The position numbers were made by a program, and so were the translations under genes. The notes beneath the pieces are model-generated. The model was not told where the DNA came from. It searched no databases and was given only the letters and a program-made list of their open reading frames with translations. From Phormidium willei BDU 130791 (GTDB lineage Bacteria; Cyanobacteriota; Cyanobacteriia; Cyanobacteriales; Geitlerinemataceae): a stretch of DNA of 49,048 nt. Location: assembly GCA_001637315.1 (NCBI GenBank), contig LSZA01000022.1, positions 1-49,048 of the forward strand. Reading direction: 5' to 3'. Positions 25,322 to 34,370 of the stretch are shown here, piece by piece (position 1 is the first letter of the stretch; each line of letters opens with the position of its first letter).

Positions 25322-26242
25322 ATGAGCGATCGAGACCGCCGGGCGCAACGGCGCGCTGAACTGGCGACACTTCCCCCCTGGCTGCGTCGTCCCTTGGGCC
25401 AGGCCAGTGAGATCTCCAGAGTGCAGCGAATTATTAAACAGCGACAAATTCACACCATCTGCGAAGAGGGTCGCTGTCCCAATCGGGGCGAATGTTACGC
25501 CCAAGGAACCGCCACCTTTTTGTTAATGGGGCCGACCTGTACCCGATCTTGTGGTTTTTGTCAAGTCGATAGTGGTCATGCGCCCATGCCCCTCGACCCG
25601 GAGGAACCGCAGCAGGTGGCCACCGCTGTTGAGCAATTGCAATTGCGTTATGTGGTGTTAACGGCTGTGGCCCGAGATGACTTGGCCGATGGGGGTGCGG
25701 GTGGGTTTGTTCAGACGATGCAGGCGATTCGCGATCGCTCCCCCGAGACTCAAATCGAAGTCCTCACCTCAGACTTTTGGGGTGGCCGGGAGGCGGGAAC
25801 TTCCCCTGAACAGCTACAACAGCAACGTATTGAACAGGTTGTTGCCGCGAAACCGGCCTGTTTCAACCACAACCTCGAAACCGTGCGTCGGCTTCAGGGG
25901 CCAGTACGTCGGGGGGCAAAATATGATCGCTCCCTCGGGGTCTTGCATCATGTCAAAAGCCTCAATCCCAATCTGCCCACGAAATCCGGTTTAATGTTAG
26001 GCCATGGGGAAACCGAGGCGGAAATTATCCAGGCCATGAAGGACTTGCGGGCCGTCGGCTGCGATCGCCTCACCCTAGGACAGTATATGCGTCCGTCTCT
26101 AGATCATCTCCCCGTGCGCCATTACTGGCACCCCCAGGACTTCGATCGCCTCGGAGACATCGCGCGAGATCTCGGCTTTTCTCAGGTGCGATCGGGTCCT
26201 CTGGTGCGGAGTTCCTATCATGCCGGAGATCCGACCCCCTAA
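25322..26242 (+). CDS. lipA: Lipoyl synthase
   Basis: LipA inserts two sulfurs into protein-bound octanoyl groups to form the lipoyl cofactor of pyruvate dehydrogenase and glycine cleavage complexes. The 306-aa protein has the auxiliary cluster motif [12 protein letters not shown], the radical SAM motif CTRSCGFC, and the C-terminal RSS-type serine ligand RSSYHAGD, all required for activity. Length and order are normal. Cyanobacteria often have two LipA paralogues; which one this is cannot be told from sequence alone. The gene converges on the YaaW-like gene with 14 bp between their stops. Confidence 0.96.
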   Translation: MSDRDRRAQRRAELATLPPWLRRPLGQASEISRVQRIIKQRQIHTICEEGRCPNRGECYAQGTATFLLMGPTCTRSCGFCQVDSGHAPMPLDPEEPQQVATAVEQLQLRYVVLTAVARDDLADGGAGGFVQTMQAIRDRSPETQIEVLTSDFWGGREAGTSPEQLQQQRIEQVVAAKPACFNHNLETVRRLQGPVRRGAKYDRSLGVLHHVKSLNPNLPTKSGLMLGHGETEAEIIQAMKDLRAVGCDRLTLGQYMRPSLDHLPVRHYWHPQDFDRLGDIARDLGFSQVRSGPLVRSSYHAGDPTP

Positions 26243-26256
26243 GCCCCTTTAAACCC

Positions 26257-27105
26257 CTAACCGTAGGCAAATTCGTAAGTTGGCGATCGCGTTAGGCGGA
26301 TTTGGGCCAAGGCAAACACCGTGGGAATGATGCGAGCATAATTCGTCGCCACCGCACGCCAACAGATATCGGCAAAAAACCAGGCCCATAACGCCGGCCC
26401 CACAAAGGCAAAGACCGAACGCGTCGCCGTATAGCGGGCTGTGGCCGTGGCCATGCCCCGACGAGCCATCTGAACCCCCACATAGCCCTTTAACTTCGCC
26501 GCCGCAGCGGCCCCTCCCTTGAGGGTTTCCTTCGCCAACTGATGGCGGGCAAACTCAATAGCGAACTGTCGCGCCAGTTGATTGAGTAACAGGGGACGCA
26601 AGACCGAATTGACGGCGATCGCACTCCCTCCCTTTACCAGCCAACCAATCGGATCTCGTTGCACATGAAGCGGTAAGGGTTGGGCGAACTCCGTTTTCGC
26701 CAATGACTTCTGAACCCGAACCATCAAGGCCGCTTGTTCAGCTTCGGGGAGTTTATCCCAGGCCCGTCCCATCAAATGCAGAAAAATCTCCGCTTCCAAA
26801 TCCGTTGTCGAGAGGGATTTGGAATAGGGAATCCGCAGATAGTGACAGACCTGAATCAACACCGTGCGGTAGGAAATTTCATGACTTTGTCCCCGCAACA
26901 CCGTGAGTCCATCGGCAGCTAGGAAACGGAAACGCTCTTCGATCGCATCAATCCAACCTTGGCGATCGCGACTTTGCAATTCCAAGGGATCGACAGGCTT
27001 CATATAATCCAGGGGATTAAAGCGAGGGCGAAACAACAACTGGGTTAACCCATGCAGTTCTTCCTCGGTTGCCAATTCTAAGGCTGTTCTTAACTCATCC
27101 ACCAT
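26257..27105 (-). CDS. YaaW-family (UPF0174-like) protein
   Basis: The 282-aa protein starts MVDELRTALELATEEELHGL, a helical N-terminus typical of YaaW-like proteins, then RFNPLDYMKPVDP, RFRFLAADGLTVLRG and VLIQVCHYLRIPYSKSLSTT. The C-terminal third holds glycine- and alanine-rich helices with hydrophobic segments (FVGPALWAWFFADICWRAVA, IIPTVFALAQIRL), so it may associate with membrane. The molecular function is unknown. It is the only gene on this short minus-strand segment, and the stop of lipA is 14 bp away. Confidence 0.8.
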   Translation of the reverse strand: MVDELRTALELATEEELHGLTQLLFRPRFNPLDYMKPVDPLELQSRDRQGWIDAIEERFRFLAADGLTVLRGQSHEISYRTVLIQVCHYLRIPYSKSLSTTDLEAEIFLHLMGRAWDKLPEAEQAALMVRVQKSLAKTEFAQPLPLHVQRDPIGWLVKGGSAIAVNSVLRPLLLNQLARQFAIEFARHQLAKETLKGGAAAAAKLKGYVGVQMARRGMATATARYTATRSVFAFVGPALWAWFFADICWRAVATNYARIIPTVFALAQIRLTRSPTYEFAYG

Positions 27106-27232
27106 CGGGTCCCTCCCTCACCTATCCCCCAGTTCGACTGAGGCGATACATCGATTGTACGGTTTTTGACTTGACAAAGATTACCTCCTGATTGTAACGC
27201 CCATTGTTGCGTCTATTCGAGCAATTCCTCGT

Positions 27233-27328
27233 TCAGCCCAGGGCCGTTGGTTTTGCCCACAGCAACACCCACAACCCCGCCAGGGCCAGGGCGATCAAAA
27301 TTGAGACTGCATTGAGACGAACCTGCAT
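27233..27328 (-). CDS. Possible 31-aa single-pass membrane protein
   Basis: On the minus strand ATG 27328 opens MQVRLNAVSILIALALAG, then LWVLLWAKPTALG and TGA at 27233. It is a textbook mini-membrane protein: three charged or polar residues, a 17-residue hydrophobic helix and a short polar tail. Size and layout recall small photosystem, cytochrome b6f or NDH-1 subunits, but I could not match it to PetG, PetL, PetM, PetN, PsbM, PsbT, PsbY or PsaM from memory. No clear ribosome binding site precedes it, so it could be a chance frame. It lies between the DUF3352 and YaaW-like genes on the same strand. Confidence 0.35.
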   Translation of the reverse strand: MQVRLNAVSILIALALAGLWVLLWAKPTALG

Positions 27329-27396
27329 ACTACAACCCGGGAGTGACAACGAAGCTGCGCTTTCCTCCCCATTCTAGCGCTCAGGTTCGACTCACG

Positions 27397-29079
27397 TTAC
27401 TCGGCCAAAACCAAGGGAATATGGATATCGAGAGTCGAGACCCCCTCCTCACTGGGAGAGGCCGCCATCCCCACACCTTGGATCGTTTCCAAGAGGATCA
27501 CCGCCTCAGGGGTGAGGACTTCCTGGGTTTGCAAGGCGACCAAATCTAGGGAATGACGCATGGCTTCGACATTCGCAAAAATGAGGCCGCCATAGGAGGG
27601 TGGAAAGCGTTCCTCGATCTGCGTAAAGGTGGAATTTTGAACGAGGTTGTTCGTTGGCGGTGTCAGGGCCAACTCCACCATCGGCCGTGTGATTCCCAGG
27701 GCCAAGAGATTGGCTTCGGGCCAACCATAGCCGAGGAGTGTTTCCCCTTCTACGCCAAATACAGACAAGGTCCATTGGGTAATTGACACGTTGTTCAGGG
27801 TGGTTGACTCGATGCCGATGGGCAGTCCAAACCCCTCTTGGGCTAGGGTTCCCAGCTTGTCGAGACTGGCATCGAGGGTGGTGCGATCGCTGCTCTCGAT
27901 CAAGGCCATCGCCCCCACGCCGAGGGTTGAGGAGAGGCCAGGACGACCCCCCTCAACGGGAATCACTCCTAGGCTAAAAGGTCCGTCGAGAGGCGCGAAG
28001 ATCTCGCGATCGAGATCTAGTCCAAATTGACCCGCCGCCGCCCGTAATTCGCTCAAGAGCATGTTTCCTTCTGGGGTTTGTTCGACCCATTCAGTCCATT
28101 GAGTCCAGGTTTGATCAAGGTGACTCCCTTCGATGAGGGCGAGGGTATTATCTGGGAAGCGATCAATCCGAGAGTTGGCCAGGGGTTGAATGGGGGTGTT
28201 TAGGGAGGACTCCTCAGGAACACTCAGCCGGGTTCGCAGATGGAGTCCGATCTCGGTGACACCCAGTCCGGCGACGATCGCCGCTGGAGTGGCTTCGGCT
28301 AAATTACCGGCTGAGGATTCGTCGGACGCATCGAGTTCTTGTAGGTCGGCGACATTGGCAATATAGGCTTGTAGGAGTGGGGTCTCGACGGGTTGCGATC
28401 GCAACAGATCTCGCATCTGACCTTCACGGGCAAAGGAGGTGTTATCTTTGGCTGTATCGATCGCCGCTTTAACCACATCGGGCTGATCGCCGACGGCTAG
28501 ATAATCCCCCAACACAGCGATGCTATAGGACTCGGGTTCTGTTGACTCGTTCCCAGACTGGGGGGCCATGGTCACCGTCGAGATGGTGGTATTGCGATAG
28601 GTTTCTTCTTGTAATTCCTTATCCTGAGACCCTTTAACGCGGTTGGCGAAGGCCAGGGCCTGGATTTTATCTCGAATCCCGACAATAGCCAGGAACTGTT
28701 CGTCATCGCCCGCTGTATTGGGAACGAGGGCTAACATAACATTGCCAATCCAAGGTTTGAGATCACGATTAAAGTCTAATTGCGTATCTTGGGCGAGATC
28801 TTGCTGAAACTCAGCGATTAGCGTTTCGACCGAGGCTTGGGCTTCGGGAGTCCCAAACCGTTTGAGTTGTCCCCAAACAGACGCATCCATTTCGATGTAG
28901 AGGGCCATGATCGCCTCAGCGGGAACCGCCTCAGCGCCCTCCTCGGGGGAACTTAAGGGACTCGGACGCAGCCGTAACCAACCATAAGCGATCGCCCCGG
29001 TTCCCAAGACCACCGTGGCGACGATGGCCATTGGGCGCCACCAACCCTTGGGGGTTTTCGACTCTTTCGCGTTTTTCAT
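27397..29079 (-). CDS. DUF3352-domain protein, N-terminally membrane-anchored
   Basis: The 560-aa protein has a positively charged N-terminus, one transmembrane helix (about residues 17-35, MAIVATVVLGTGAIAYGWL) and a large extracytoplasmic DUF3352 domain. Typical features are VPAEAIMALYIEMDASVWGQ, NVMLALVPNT, YLAVGDQPDVVKAAID and the repeated pattern of two related halves around FSLGVIPVEGG. It is probably in the periplasm or thylakoid lumen. The function of DUF3352 is unknown; the repeated beta-rich architecture suggests ligand or protein binding. ATG 29079 is the natural start. It is divergent from the M1 aminopeptidase with 218 bp between. Confidence 0.85.
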   Translation of the reverse strand: MKNAKESKTPKGWWRPMAIVATVVLGTGAIAYGWLRLRPSPLSSPEEGAEAVPAEAIMALYIEMDASVWGQLKRFGTPEAQASVETLIAEFQQDLAQDTQLDFNRDLKPWIGNVMLALVPNTAGDDEQFLAIVGIRDKIQALAFANRVKGSQDKELQEETYRNTTISTVTMAPQSGNESTEPESYSIAVLGDYLAVGDQPDVVKAAIDTAKDNTSFAREGQMRDLLRSQPVETPLLQAYIANVADLQELDASDESSAGNLAEATPAAIVAGLGVTEIGLHLRTRLSVPEESSLNTPIQPLANSRIDRFPDNTLALIEGSHLDQTWTQWTEWVEQTPEGNMLLSELRAAAGQFGLDLDREIFAPLDGPFSLGVIPVEGGRPGLSSTLGVGAMALIESSDRTTLDASLDKLGTLAQEGFGLPIGIESTTLNNVSITQWTLSVFGVEGETLLGYGWPEANLLALGITRPMVELALTPPTNNLVQNSTFTQIEERFPPSYGGLIFANVEAMRHSLDLVALQTQEVLTPEAVILLETIQGVGMAASPSEEGVSTLDIHIPLVLAE

Positions 29080-29297
29080 TCAAGACCTCTTTTTCTAGCG
29101 ACTGGGTTTAGCTATCCACCCAACTCTGGCGCAAACGGCAGACTCCTGAGATGGCCCCACTCGGCCCGGCAGTCAGTAAACTGGGGATAGGGGGCGATCG
29201 CCACCCCACAAGAGACCCGTTACACCGCTGGGGCGATCGTGCATCCCCACCATAACCTGTTCACGTTCTGCGCCTGATTTTGTCCTTAACCTGCATT

Positions 29298-31877
29298 ATG
29301 TCCAACTTCTACTTTGACGCCAACACCAACGCCTTTGAACTCCCCGGCGCACGTCCTCACTACACCCCAGACCGTCCCGGACAAGTCGAACATATTTTTC
29401 TCGATTTAGTTTTAAACATCCCCAAACAGCGATTCTCGGGAACCTGTTATCTCCATCTAACGCCAATTCGTCCCGGAATTACGCAACTACAACTTGATGC
29501 GGTTCAACTCGAGATCCAAGCGGTTCACATCAACGATCACCCCCAGTCTTTTTCCGCTGACGGCGAGACTCTCACCATTGATTTGGATGACCCCACTAAC
29601 CCGGAACAGCCCCTGGCGATTAAAATCGACTACAGCGTTAAACAGCCTCGACGGGGCTTATATTTTGTGGGACCCACGGAGGCTGAACCCCATAAACCCA
29701 CCCAGGTTTGGACGCAAGGGGAAGATGAAGATTCCCGGTTTTGGTTTCCCTGTTTTGACTATCCTGGACAACTGGCAACCTCGGAAATTCGCGTCCGAGT
29801 TCCCCAAGACTTCCTGGCGATTTCTAACGGCGATCTCCTCAGTACCGAAGATGACGGCCAGGAGAAGATTTATCATTGGAAACAAACTCAAGTTCATCCG
29901 ACTTATTTGATGACCTTGGCGGTGGGTCGTTTTGCTGAGATTCGCGATGACTGGAATGGTAAACCCATTACCTATTATGTGGAACGCGATCGCATTGAAG
30001 ATGGAAAACGCACGATGGGGAAAACACCGCGAATGGTGGAGTTTTTCAGTAATGCGTTTGGTTACGAGTATCCCTATCCTAAATATGCTCAAGTCTGTGT
30101 GGCTGACTTCATTTTTGGGGGAATGGAAAACACCTCAACAACACTTTTAACGGATCGCTGTCTCTTGGATGAACGGGCGGCGATCGACAGTGAACGCAGT
30201 GAAAGCCTCGTCGCCCATGAATTAGCCCACCAATGGTTCGGCGATTTGTTGGTGATTGAACATTGGTCTCAGGCTTGGATTAAGGAGGGGATGGCCTCCT
30301 ATGCTGAGGTCTTGTGGACTGAGTATGAATATAGTCACGATGATGGGGCCTATTATCTCTTACAAGAAGCCCGCAGCTATCTCGATGAAGATAAACGCCG
30401 CTATCGTCGCCCGATTGTCACCAATATCTATCGAGAACCGATTGAGTTGTATGATAGCCACATTTATGAGAAGGGGGCTTGTGTTTATCATATGCTGCGC
30501 TGCGAGTTGGGTGAGGCGTTATTCTTTAAGGCGATCGCCCATTTTGTCAATCAAAACGCTCATTCGACGGTGGGAACTGTGGACTTGTTGCGAGCCATTT
30601 CTGAAGCCACAGGACGCAATTTACAAGGATTGTTTGACCAATATGTCTTCCGGGGCGGTCATCCTGATTTTGAAGTGAGTTACAGTTGGGACAAAGAGGG
30701 TAGTATTGCCAAAGTTACGGTCAAACAAACGCAAGCCAAAGAAGGAAATACCCTCTATGATCGCAATCTATTTGACCTCCATGTTCCCATCGCCTTTGGG
30801 TACGAAGATGACACCGCCCAACGGGTGACGGTTCATTTGTGTGACGCAGAACAGACCTTTTATTTCGCCCTCCCCCGCAAACCTCATTATGTCACCTTTG
30901 ATGTGGGCAATACGGTTCTCAAAACCCTGAAACTCAAGTATCCTCTCCCCAATTTAGTCGCCCAGTTACGTGAAGATGATGATCCGATTTCCCGGATTTA
31001 TGCCGCTGAGGCCCTGGCGAAAGAGGGCAGTTTGACGGCAGTGGATGCCCTAGCAAAAGCCCTCAAATCCGAGGCATTTTGGGGGGTAAGAGTGGAGATA
31101 GCGGGTCAGTTGGCTAAAATCAACCTTGACCAAGCTTTTGAGGGCTTGTTGGCAGGGTTACAAGATGAGGATGCCCGCGTCCGTCGGGCGGTGGTGAACG
31201 GCTTGGCGAAGGTGAAAACTCGGGCCAGTTATAAGGCGGTGAAGGCCATTGTTAAGCAAGGCGACGCCAGTTATCGGGTGGAATCGGCGGCGGCGAAGGC
31301 CTTGGGGATGATTGCGGCGAAACTCCCGGATGGGAAACCGAAACCGAAAAAAGCGATCGCCCATCTGCGAACGGTTTTGGAGACGAAAGCCGGTTGGAAT
31401 GAGGTGGTTCGTTTAGGGGCGATCGCGGGATTAAGTCAGTTCAAAACGCAGCCAGAGGCGTTGGATCTGATTCTGGAGTACACCGCCGCTACGGTTCCTC
31501 AAGCCTTGCGTTTGGGGGCGATTCGCGCTTTGGGAACCGTCTCCACGGGACAGTCTCCGGCGTTGGTCGATCGCATCCTCACGCGTTTGGAACAGTTGGC
31601 CCGGGAAGACTTCTTCTTAACGCAACGTTCGGTTGTGGTGGCGTTGAAGTCGATGGAAACTTCGGGGGCGATCGCGATTCTACAAGGGATTGCTGAACAA
31701 GCCACCGATGGCCGCATTGTTCGGGTAGCTGAGGAGGCGATCGAGACGGTGGAGAAAAACCTGGGAACGGACAAGGCGGTGACGGGCCTGCGTCGGGAGT
31801 TGGACAAGATGAAGAAACTCAATCGAGATCTTCTCAGTCGTTTGGAGGCGTTGGAGGCGAAATCGGCGAAGTCTTAA
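29298..31877 (+). CDS. M1-family aminopeptidase with C-terminal HEAT repeats
   Basis: The 859-aa protein has an N-terminal beta-saddle (1-190) and the M1 catalytic domain, with exopeptidase motif FGGMEN (about residues 272-277) and zinc motif HELAHQWFGD (H307, H311, distal Glu about 330). After residue 545 the usual ERAP/PepN C-domain is replaced by HEAT-like repeats (ISRIYAAEALAKEGSLTAVD and several similar units up to about 815) and a final coiled coil. This layout is typical of cyanobacterial and plant-like M1 proteins. It removes N-terminal residues from peptides in the cytoplasm. ATG 29298 is preferred over TTG 29280 because MSNFYFDANTNAFELPG begins the conserved part. Confidence 0.93.
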   Translation: MSNFYFDANTNAFELPGARPHYTPDRPGQVEHIFLDLVLNIPKQRFSGTCYLHLTPIRPGITQLQLDAVQLEIQAVHINDHPQSFSADGETLTIDLDDPTNPEQPLAIKIDYSVKQPRRGLYFVGPTEAEPHKPTQVWTQGEDEDSRFWFPCFDYPGQLATSEIRVRVPQDFLAISNGDLLSTEDDGQEKIYHWKQTQVHPTYLMTLAVGRFAEIRDDWNGKPITYYVERDRIEDGKRTMGKTPRMVEFFSNAFGYEYPYPKYAQVCVADFIFGGMENTSTTLLTDRCLLDERAAIDSERSESLVAHELAHQWFGDLLVIEHWSQAWIKEGMASYAEVLWTEYEYSHDDGAYYLLQEARSYLDEDKRRYRRPIVTNIYREPIELYDSHIYEKGACVYHMLRCELGEALFFKAIAHFVNQNAHSTVGTVDLLRAISEATGRNLQGLFDQYVFRGGHPDFEVSYSWDKEGSIAKVTVKQTQAKEGNTLYDRNLFDLHVPIAFGYEDDTAQRVTVHLCDAEQTFYFALPRKPHYVTFDVGNTVLKTLKLKYPLPNLVAQLREDDDPISRIYAAEALAKEGSLTAVDALAKALKSEAFWGVRVEIAGQLAKINLDQAFEGLLAGLQDEDARVRRAVVNGLAKVKTRASYKAVKAIVKQGDASYRVESAAAKALGMIAAKLPDGKPKPKKAIAHLRTVLETKAGWNEVVRLGAIAGLSQFKTQPEALDLILEYTAATVPQALRLGAIRALGTVSTGQSPALVDRILTRLEQLAREDFFLTQRSVVVALKSMETSGAIAILQGIAEQATDGRIVRVAEEAIETVEKNLGTDKAVTGLRRELDKMKKLNRDLLSRLEALEAKSAKS

Positions 31878-32000
31878 TGGCCTGGTCATTTTGAATGGTT
31901 CATCTCTGTCGGGGCGAACGGCTGTTCGCCCTCCTGAGTGTCAGATGTATAGCAAACATTTTGAAAAATGGTATGAGTTACGGATTGATGACGGAGAACG

Positions 32001-32312
32001 ATGACACTAACCCAAACTGACCTCCAAACCTTGGGGCAACAGTTGACCGAACTGTTGCCCTATCTCCAGCAAACCTACGGTGTAACTCGCCTGGGAATTT
32101 TTGGGTCTTACCAACGCGGTGAACAAACCCCGAATAGTGACCTAGATATCTTGGTGGAATTTCACCCTGATCGCCGCTTTGGACTTCTGACCTTTTGCCA
32201 ATTGGAAAACGAACTGAGCGATCGCCTTGGTGTTAAGGTCGATTTGGTGATGAGAGATGGTCTCAAACCTCATGTGGGCGATCGTATTCTCGCGGAAGTG
32301 AACTATTTATGA
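32001..32312 (+). CDS. mntA: MntA-type nucleotidyltransferase antitoxin
   Basis: The 103-aa protein has the minimal nucleotidyltransferase core [20 protein letters not shown], containing G-S-x(10)-D-x-D that binds metal and ATP, followed by KVDLVM with a third acidic residue. In known MntA-HepT pairs the antitoxin adds AMP groups to a tyrosine of the HEPN toxin. The gene overlaps hepT by ATGA (32309-32312), which implies translational coupling. ATG 32001 has GGAG at 31993-31996. The next gene but one (32647) encodes a second nucleotidyltransferase, so this is a three-gene array. Confidence 0.9.
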   Translation: MTLTQTDLQTLGQQLTELLPYLQQTYGVTRLGIFGSYQRGEQTPNSDLDILVEFHPDRRFGLLTFCQLENELSDRLGVKVDLVMRDGLKPHVGDRILAEVNYL

Positions 32313-32650
32313 GCCGCGAGATTGCCGAATCCCTACAAGATATTCTCGACAACATCGCTATTGCCCGCCAATTCGTTACAGGACAAACTTTTGAAGGTTT
32401 TGAAACCGACACCCGCACCATTTACGCGGTGACTCGCGCCATCGAAATTGTTGGCGAAGCTGCTAAAAATGTTCCTGACGATCTCCGCAATCGCTACCCG
32501 AGCGTTCCCTGGCGCAGCATAGCTGGAATGCGAGATAAAATCGTTCATCACTACTTCGGCGTTAACACCCGCGTCCTCTGGGATACCGTCCAAGACGACC
32601 TACCAAAACTCGAACCGCTGATCAGCCAAATTTTGCAGGAACTGCAATGA
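32309..32650 (+). CDS. hepT: HepT-like HEPN (DUF86) RNase toxin
   Basis: The 113-aa helical HEPN protein contains the R-x4-6-H motif as [13 protein letters not shown] (R then H five residues on), the catalytic signature of HEPN ribonucleases and the Tyr-containing segment modified by MntA in studied pairs. Other family features are [20 protein letters not shown] and the C-terminal [15 protein letters not shown]. Start and stop both overlap neighbours by ATGA (32309-32312 and 32647-32650), so mntA, hepT and the next nucleotidyltransferase are one coupled operon. All residues needed for toxicity look intact. Confidence 0.9.
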   Translation: MSREIAESLQDILDNIAIARQFVTGQTFEGFETDTRTIYAVTRAIEIVGEAAKNVPDDLRNRYPSVPWRSIAGMRDKIVHHYFGVNTRVLWDTVQDDLPKLEPLISQILQELQ

Positions 32651-33006
32651 CCTCAACTAACTCCAACCTCTCTCAGAGGGCGATCGCCCTGCGTCCTAAT
32701 CTCACGGTCGATCGCCAACAACTCACCGAACTGTGCGATCGCTGGCAGATTACCCACCTCGAACTGTTCGGTTCTATATTGCGGGACGACTTTCGCCCCG
32801 ATAGTGATCTCGATGTACTGGTCACGTTTGCTGATACCGCTCGTATCACCTTTTTTGACCTGGATAGTATCGAAGGACAACTGAGTCTCTTGTTTGAGAA
32901 TCGCCCTGTCGATCTGGTCACTCGCCGGGCGATCGAACAGAGTCATAATCCCATCCGTCGCGCCGCTATTCTGGGAACGGCTCAACCCTTTTATCCTGAA
33001 CCATGA
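32647..33006 (+). CDS. Second MNT-type nucleotidyltransferase (antitoxin of a lost HepT)
   Basis: The 119-aa protein has [20 protein letters not shown] with the G-S-x(10)-D-x-D motif and a later [20 protein letters not shown] segment. It differs strongly from the first nucleotidyltransferase in this operon, so it is not a recent duplicate. Proteins of this subtype normally precede a HepT gene overlapping by ATGA. Here that overlap exists (ATG at 33003-33005), but the following frame ends after 19 codons, so the antitoxin is orphaned. It may be maintained as an antitoxin against other HEPN toxins or be on the way to loss. Confidence 0.85.
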   Translation: MTSTNSNLSQRAIALRPNLTVDRQQLTELCDRWQITHLELFGSILRDDFRPDSDLDVLVTFADTARITFFDLDSIEGQLSLLFENRPVDLVTRRAIEQSHNPIRRAAILGTAQPFYPEP

Positions 33007-33062
33007 CTGACCGCGATCGACAATCCCTATTCTGCACGGTCACCGGTGATCAGGAAAATTGA
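33003..33062 (+). pseudogene. Stub of a second hepT gene
   Basis: ATG 33003 overlaps the preceding stop by ATGA, as in intact MNT-HepT pairs. It opens MTDRDRQSL, a plausible HepT start, but then reads FCTVTGDQEN and stops. The divergence coincides with a repeat at 33045-33069, which suggests that an insertion or deletion at the repeat removed the toxin. Confidence 0.5.
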
Positions 33063-33346
33063 TAGCAAAGCAGCAATTCTCATTCTGGAAATTTTGCCCC
33101 AGCTTATTGAGAATAGTCTCAATTTCGTGAGGGGGATACAACTCAGTGTTTTACCGATCTAGAACGAATTCTGAGCGCTTCAAGTGAACTCCTGAAATCC
33201 TCAGAGCATCCATAGGCTGGCTATTGCCGCCACCTATGGATAGTTATTGGACTGGACCACAGGATGCCTTGCGATCGCTGTCCCCAGAGAATGGTTAAAA
33301 CCAGAAACCCTCATATCAAGTAGAATATGATGCGTTTACCCTACTT
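33007..33346. other. Remnant region between the nucleotidyltransferase and the PIN toxin
   Basis: These 340 bp contain the hepT stub, repeat copy 1 (33045-33069) and one GCGATCGC at 33271-33278, the last HIP1 site for about 5.3 kb. I see no further gene. Confidence 0.45.
33045..33069. repeat. 25-bp direct repeat, copy 1 (partner at 38151-38175)
   Basis: GGTGATCAGGAAAATTGATA plus five bases matches 38151-38175 at 22 of 25 positions in the same orientation. The pair brackets the toxin-antitoxin and GTPase genes. Confidence 0.6.
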
Positions 33347-33799
33347 CTACTCATCTACAAGTCTCAAAGCCTCCGCCTTAAGTGCATCACTCAAGTAAAA
33401 ACTGACCCCTTCTAATGCTTCAATGACCGGCCTCAATTCTGGAATAATCCCCTGCTGTTTTGCCATAATCAGTACACCAATTGTTCCCGTGATCGACAAT
33501 CCCAAATTACGGGCTACTATGCGACCTTTCAAATCATCAATCACTAAACGATATTGAAGCTCATAGGCTAAAACTATTGCCTCTGCCTCACCATCATCAA
33601 GCAGCATCTTCAAAGCAGCAACCATGCCTTTATCTTTTGGAGGCACAACATTCAGCCAAGGCAAAACCCCGCGAAACTCTACCTGAACCGCTGGAGGCAG
33701 AACAATCTGAGAAAACAAAGCGGGTAAAATTTCTAATCGTTCAATGCGCTCCAAACTAATCAGACAACCGCTGTCGGTAATGATAACCTCTTGACTCAC
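33347..33799 (-). CDS. PIN-domain toxin (DUF3368)
   Basis: The 150-aa PIN-like protein starts MSQEVIITDSGCLISLERIE with the first acidic ligand (D9), followed by VVPPKDKGMVAAL, LLDDGEAEAIVLAYEL with the central acidic cluster, VIDDLKGRIVARNLGL and ITGTIGVLIMAKQQG. These are the DUF3368 signatures. The expected activity is metal-dependent ribonuclease. It is translated from GTG 33799, overlapping the stop of its antitoxin (GTGA, 33796-33799), so the pair is coupled with the antitoxin first. A decayed duplicate of the junction is at 38273-38423. Confidence 0.88.
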   Translation of the reverse strand: MSQEVIITDSGCLISLERIERLEILPALFSQIVLPPAVQVEFRGVLPWLNVVPPKDKGMVAALKMLLDDGEAEAIVLAYELQYRLVIDDLKGRIVARNLGLSITGTIGVLIMAKQQGIIPELRPVIEALEGVSFYLSDALKAEALRLVDE

Positions 33800-34020
33800 A
33801 GCCCTAAATCAGCCCTTAACTCGTCCGGTGAGTAAGCAAAAATCGGCACATTGTGATGACCTAGAATTTCCATAAACGCCCGTTTCGAGTAGCCAGCAAT
33901 ACTCGCCGCCTGCCCAACAGACACCTTACCCACCTCATACAACTTAACCGCCAGCAATACCTTCGTTTCTTCCACAGAAAGGGTAGAGGGCAAATCAACC
34001 TTAAACTCAGTGGTAGCCAT
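33796..34020 (-). CDS. UPF0175-family antitoxin
   Basis: From ATG 34020 the 74-aa protein is MATTEFKVDLPSTLSVEETK, LLLAVKLYEVGKVSVGQAAS-like, and IAGYSKRAFMEILGHHNVPI-like in order; the actual residues include VLLAVKLYEVGKVSVGQAAS and AGYSKRAFMEILGHH. This is UPF0175, a small helix-turn-helix-like antitoxin that accompanies DUF3368 PIN toxins. The helix-turn-helix segment suggests autoregulation of the pair. The frame is open five codons further up to TTG 34035, but the ATG is preferred. It is divergent from the GTPase operon, with 350 bp between. Confidence 0.85.
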   Translation of the reverse strand: MATTEFKVDLPSTLSVEETKVLLAVKLYEVGKVSVGQAASIAGYSKRAFMEILGHHNVPIFAYSPDELRADLGL

Positions 34021-34370
34021 GAGACCATTATTCAATGCGGTGTCCCCTATCTTATCACCTTCTCGATGACCTCGCCATATCGATGATGATTCCCCAGCTT
34101 CCGCTTACCACACGATGTAATCGATTGGATAGGTGGTTAACCTTTTTTATTCCACAACAGCCTCCTGAACCCAAAGGTCATCGGTCTCAACCTCGATCGC
34201 TCCAACCAGTTCTCCAATATGGCTCAGGCTCAAGGACTCTGCCAACCCCCTCGCCCCCGATTAGCCCTAGAGCCAACTCCCACATCTGCATAGTTTTATT
34301 TCAACAAGATTGAAAGTCTCTGATAACTGGATTATAATAAGCATCAAAATTCATCAAGGGTGGAAACATT
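34021..34370. other. Divergent promoter region of the antitoxin and GTPase genes
   Basis: These 350 bp hold the promoter at 34310-34338 and AAGGGTGG at 34356-34363 before the TTG start. A 92-codon plus-strand frame at 34035-34313 has no family resemblance and is not annotated. No repeat is obvious. Confidence 0.5.
34310..34338 (+). promoter_or_regulatory. Near-consensus sigma-70 promoter of the GTPase operon
   Basis: TTGAAA (34310-34315) and a perfect TATAAT (34333-34338) are 17 bp apart. Transcription should begin near 34345, leaving a leader of about 26 nt before TTG 34371. Confidence 0.75.

Noticed and set aside
34035-34313. 92-codon plus-strand open frame before the GTPase promoter
   Set aside because: Rich in Pro and Ser without domain pattern, and it overlaps the antitoxin start region; probably chance.
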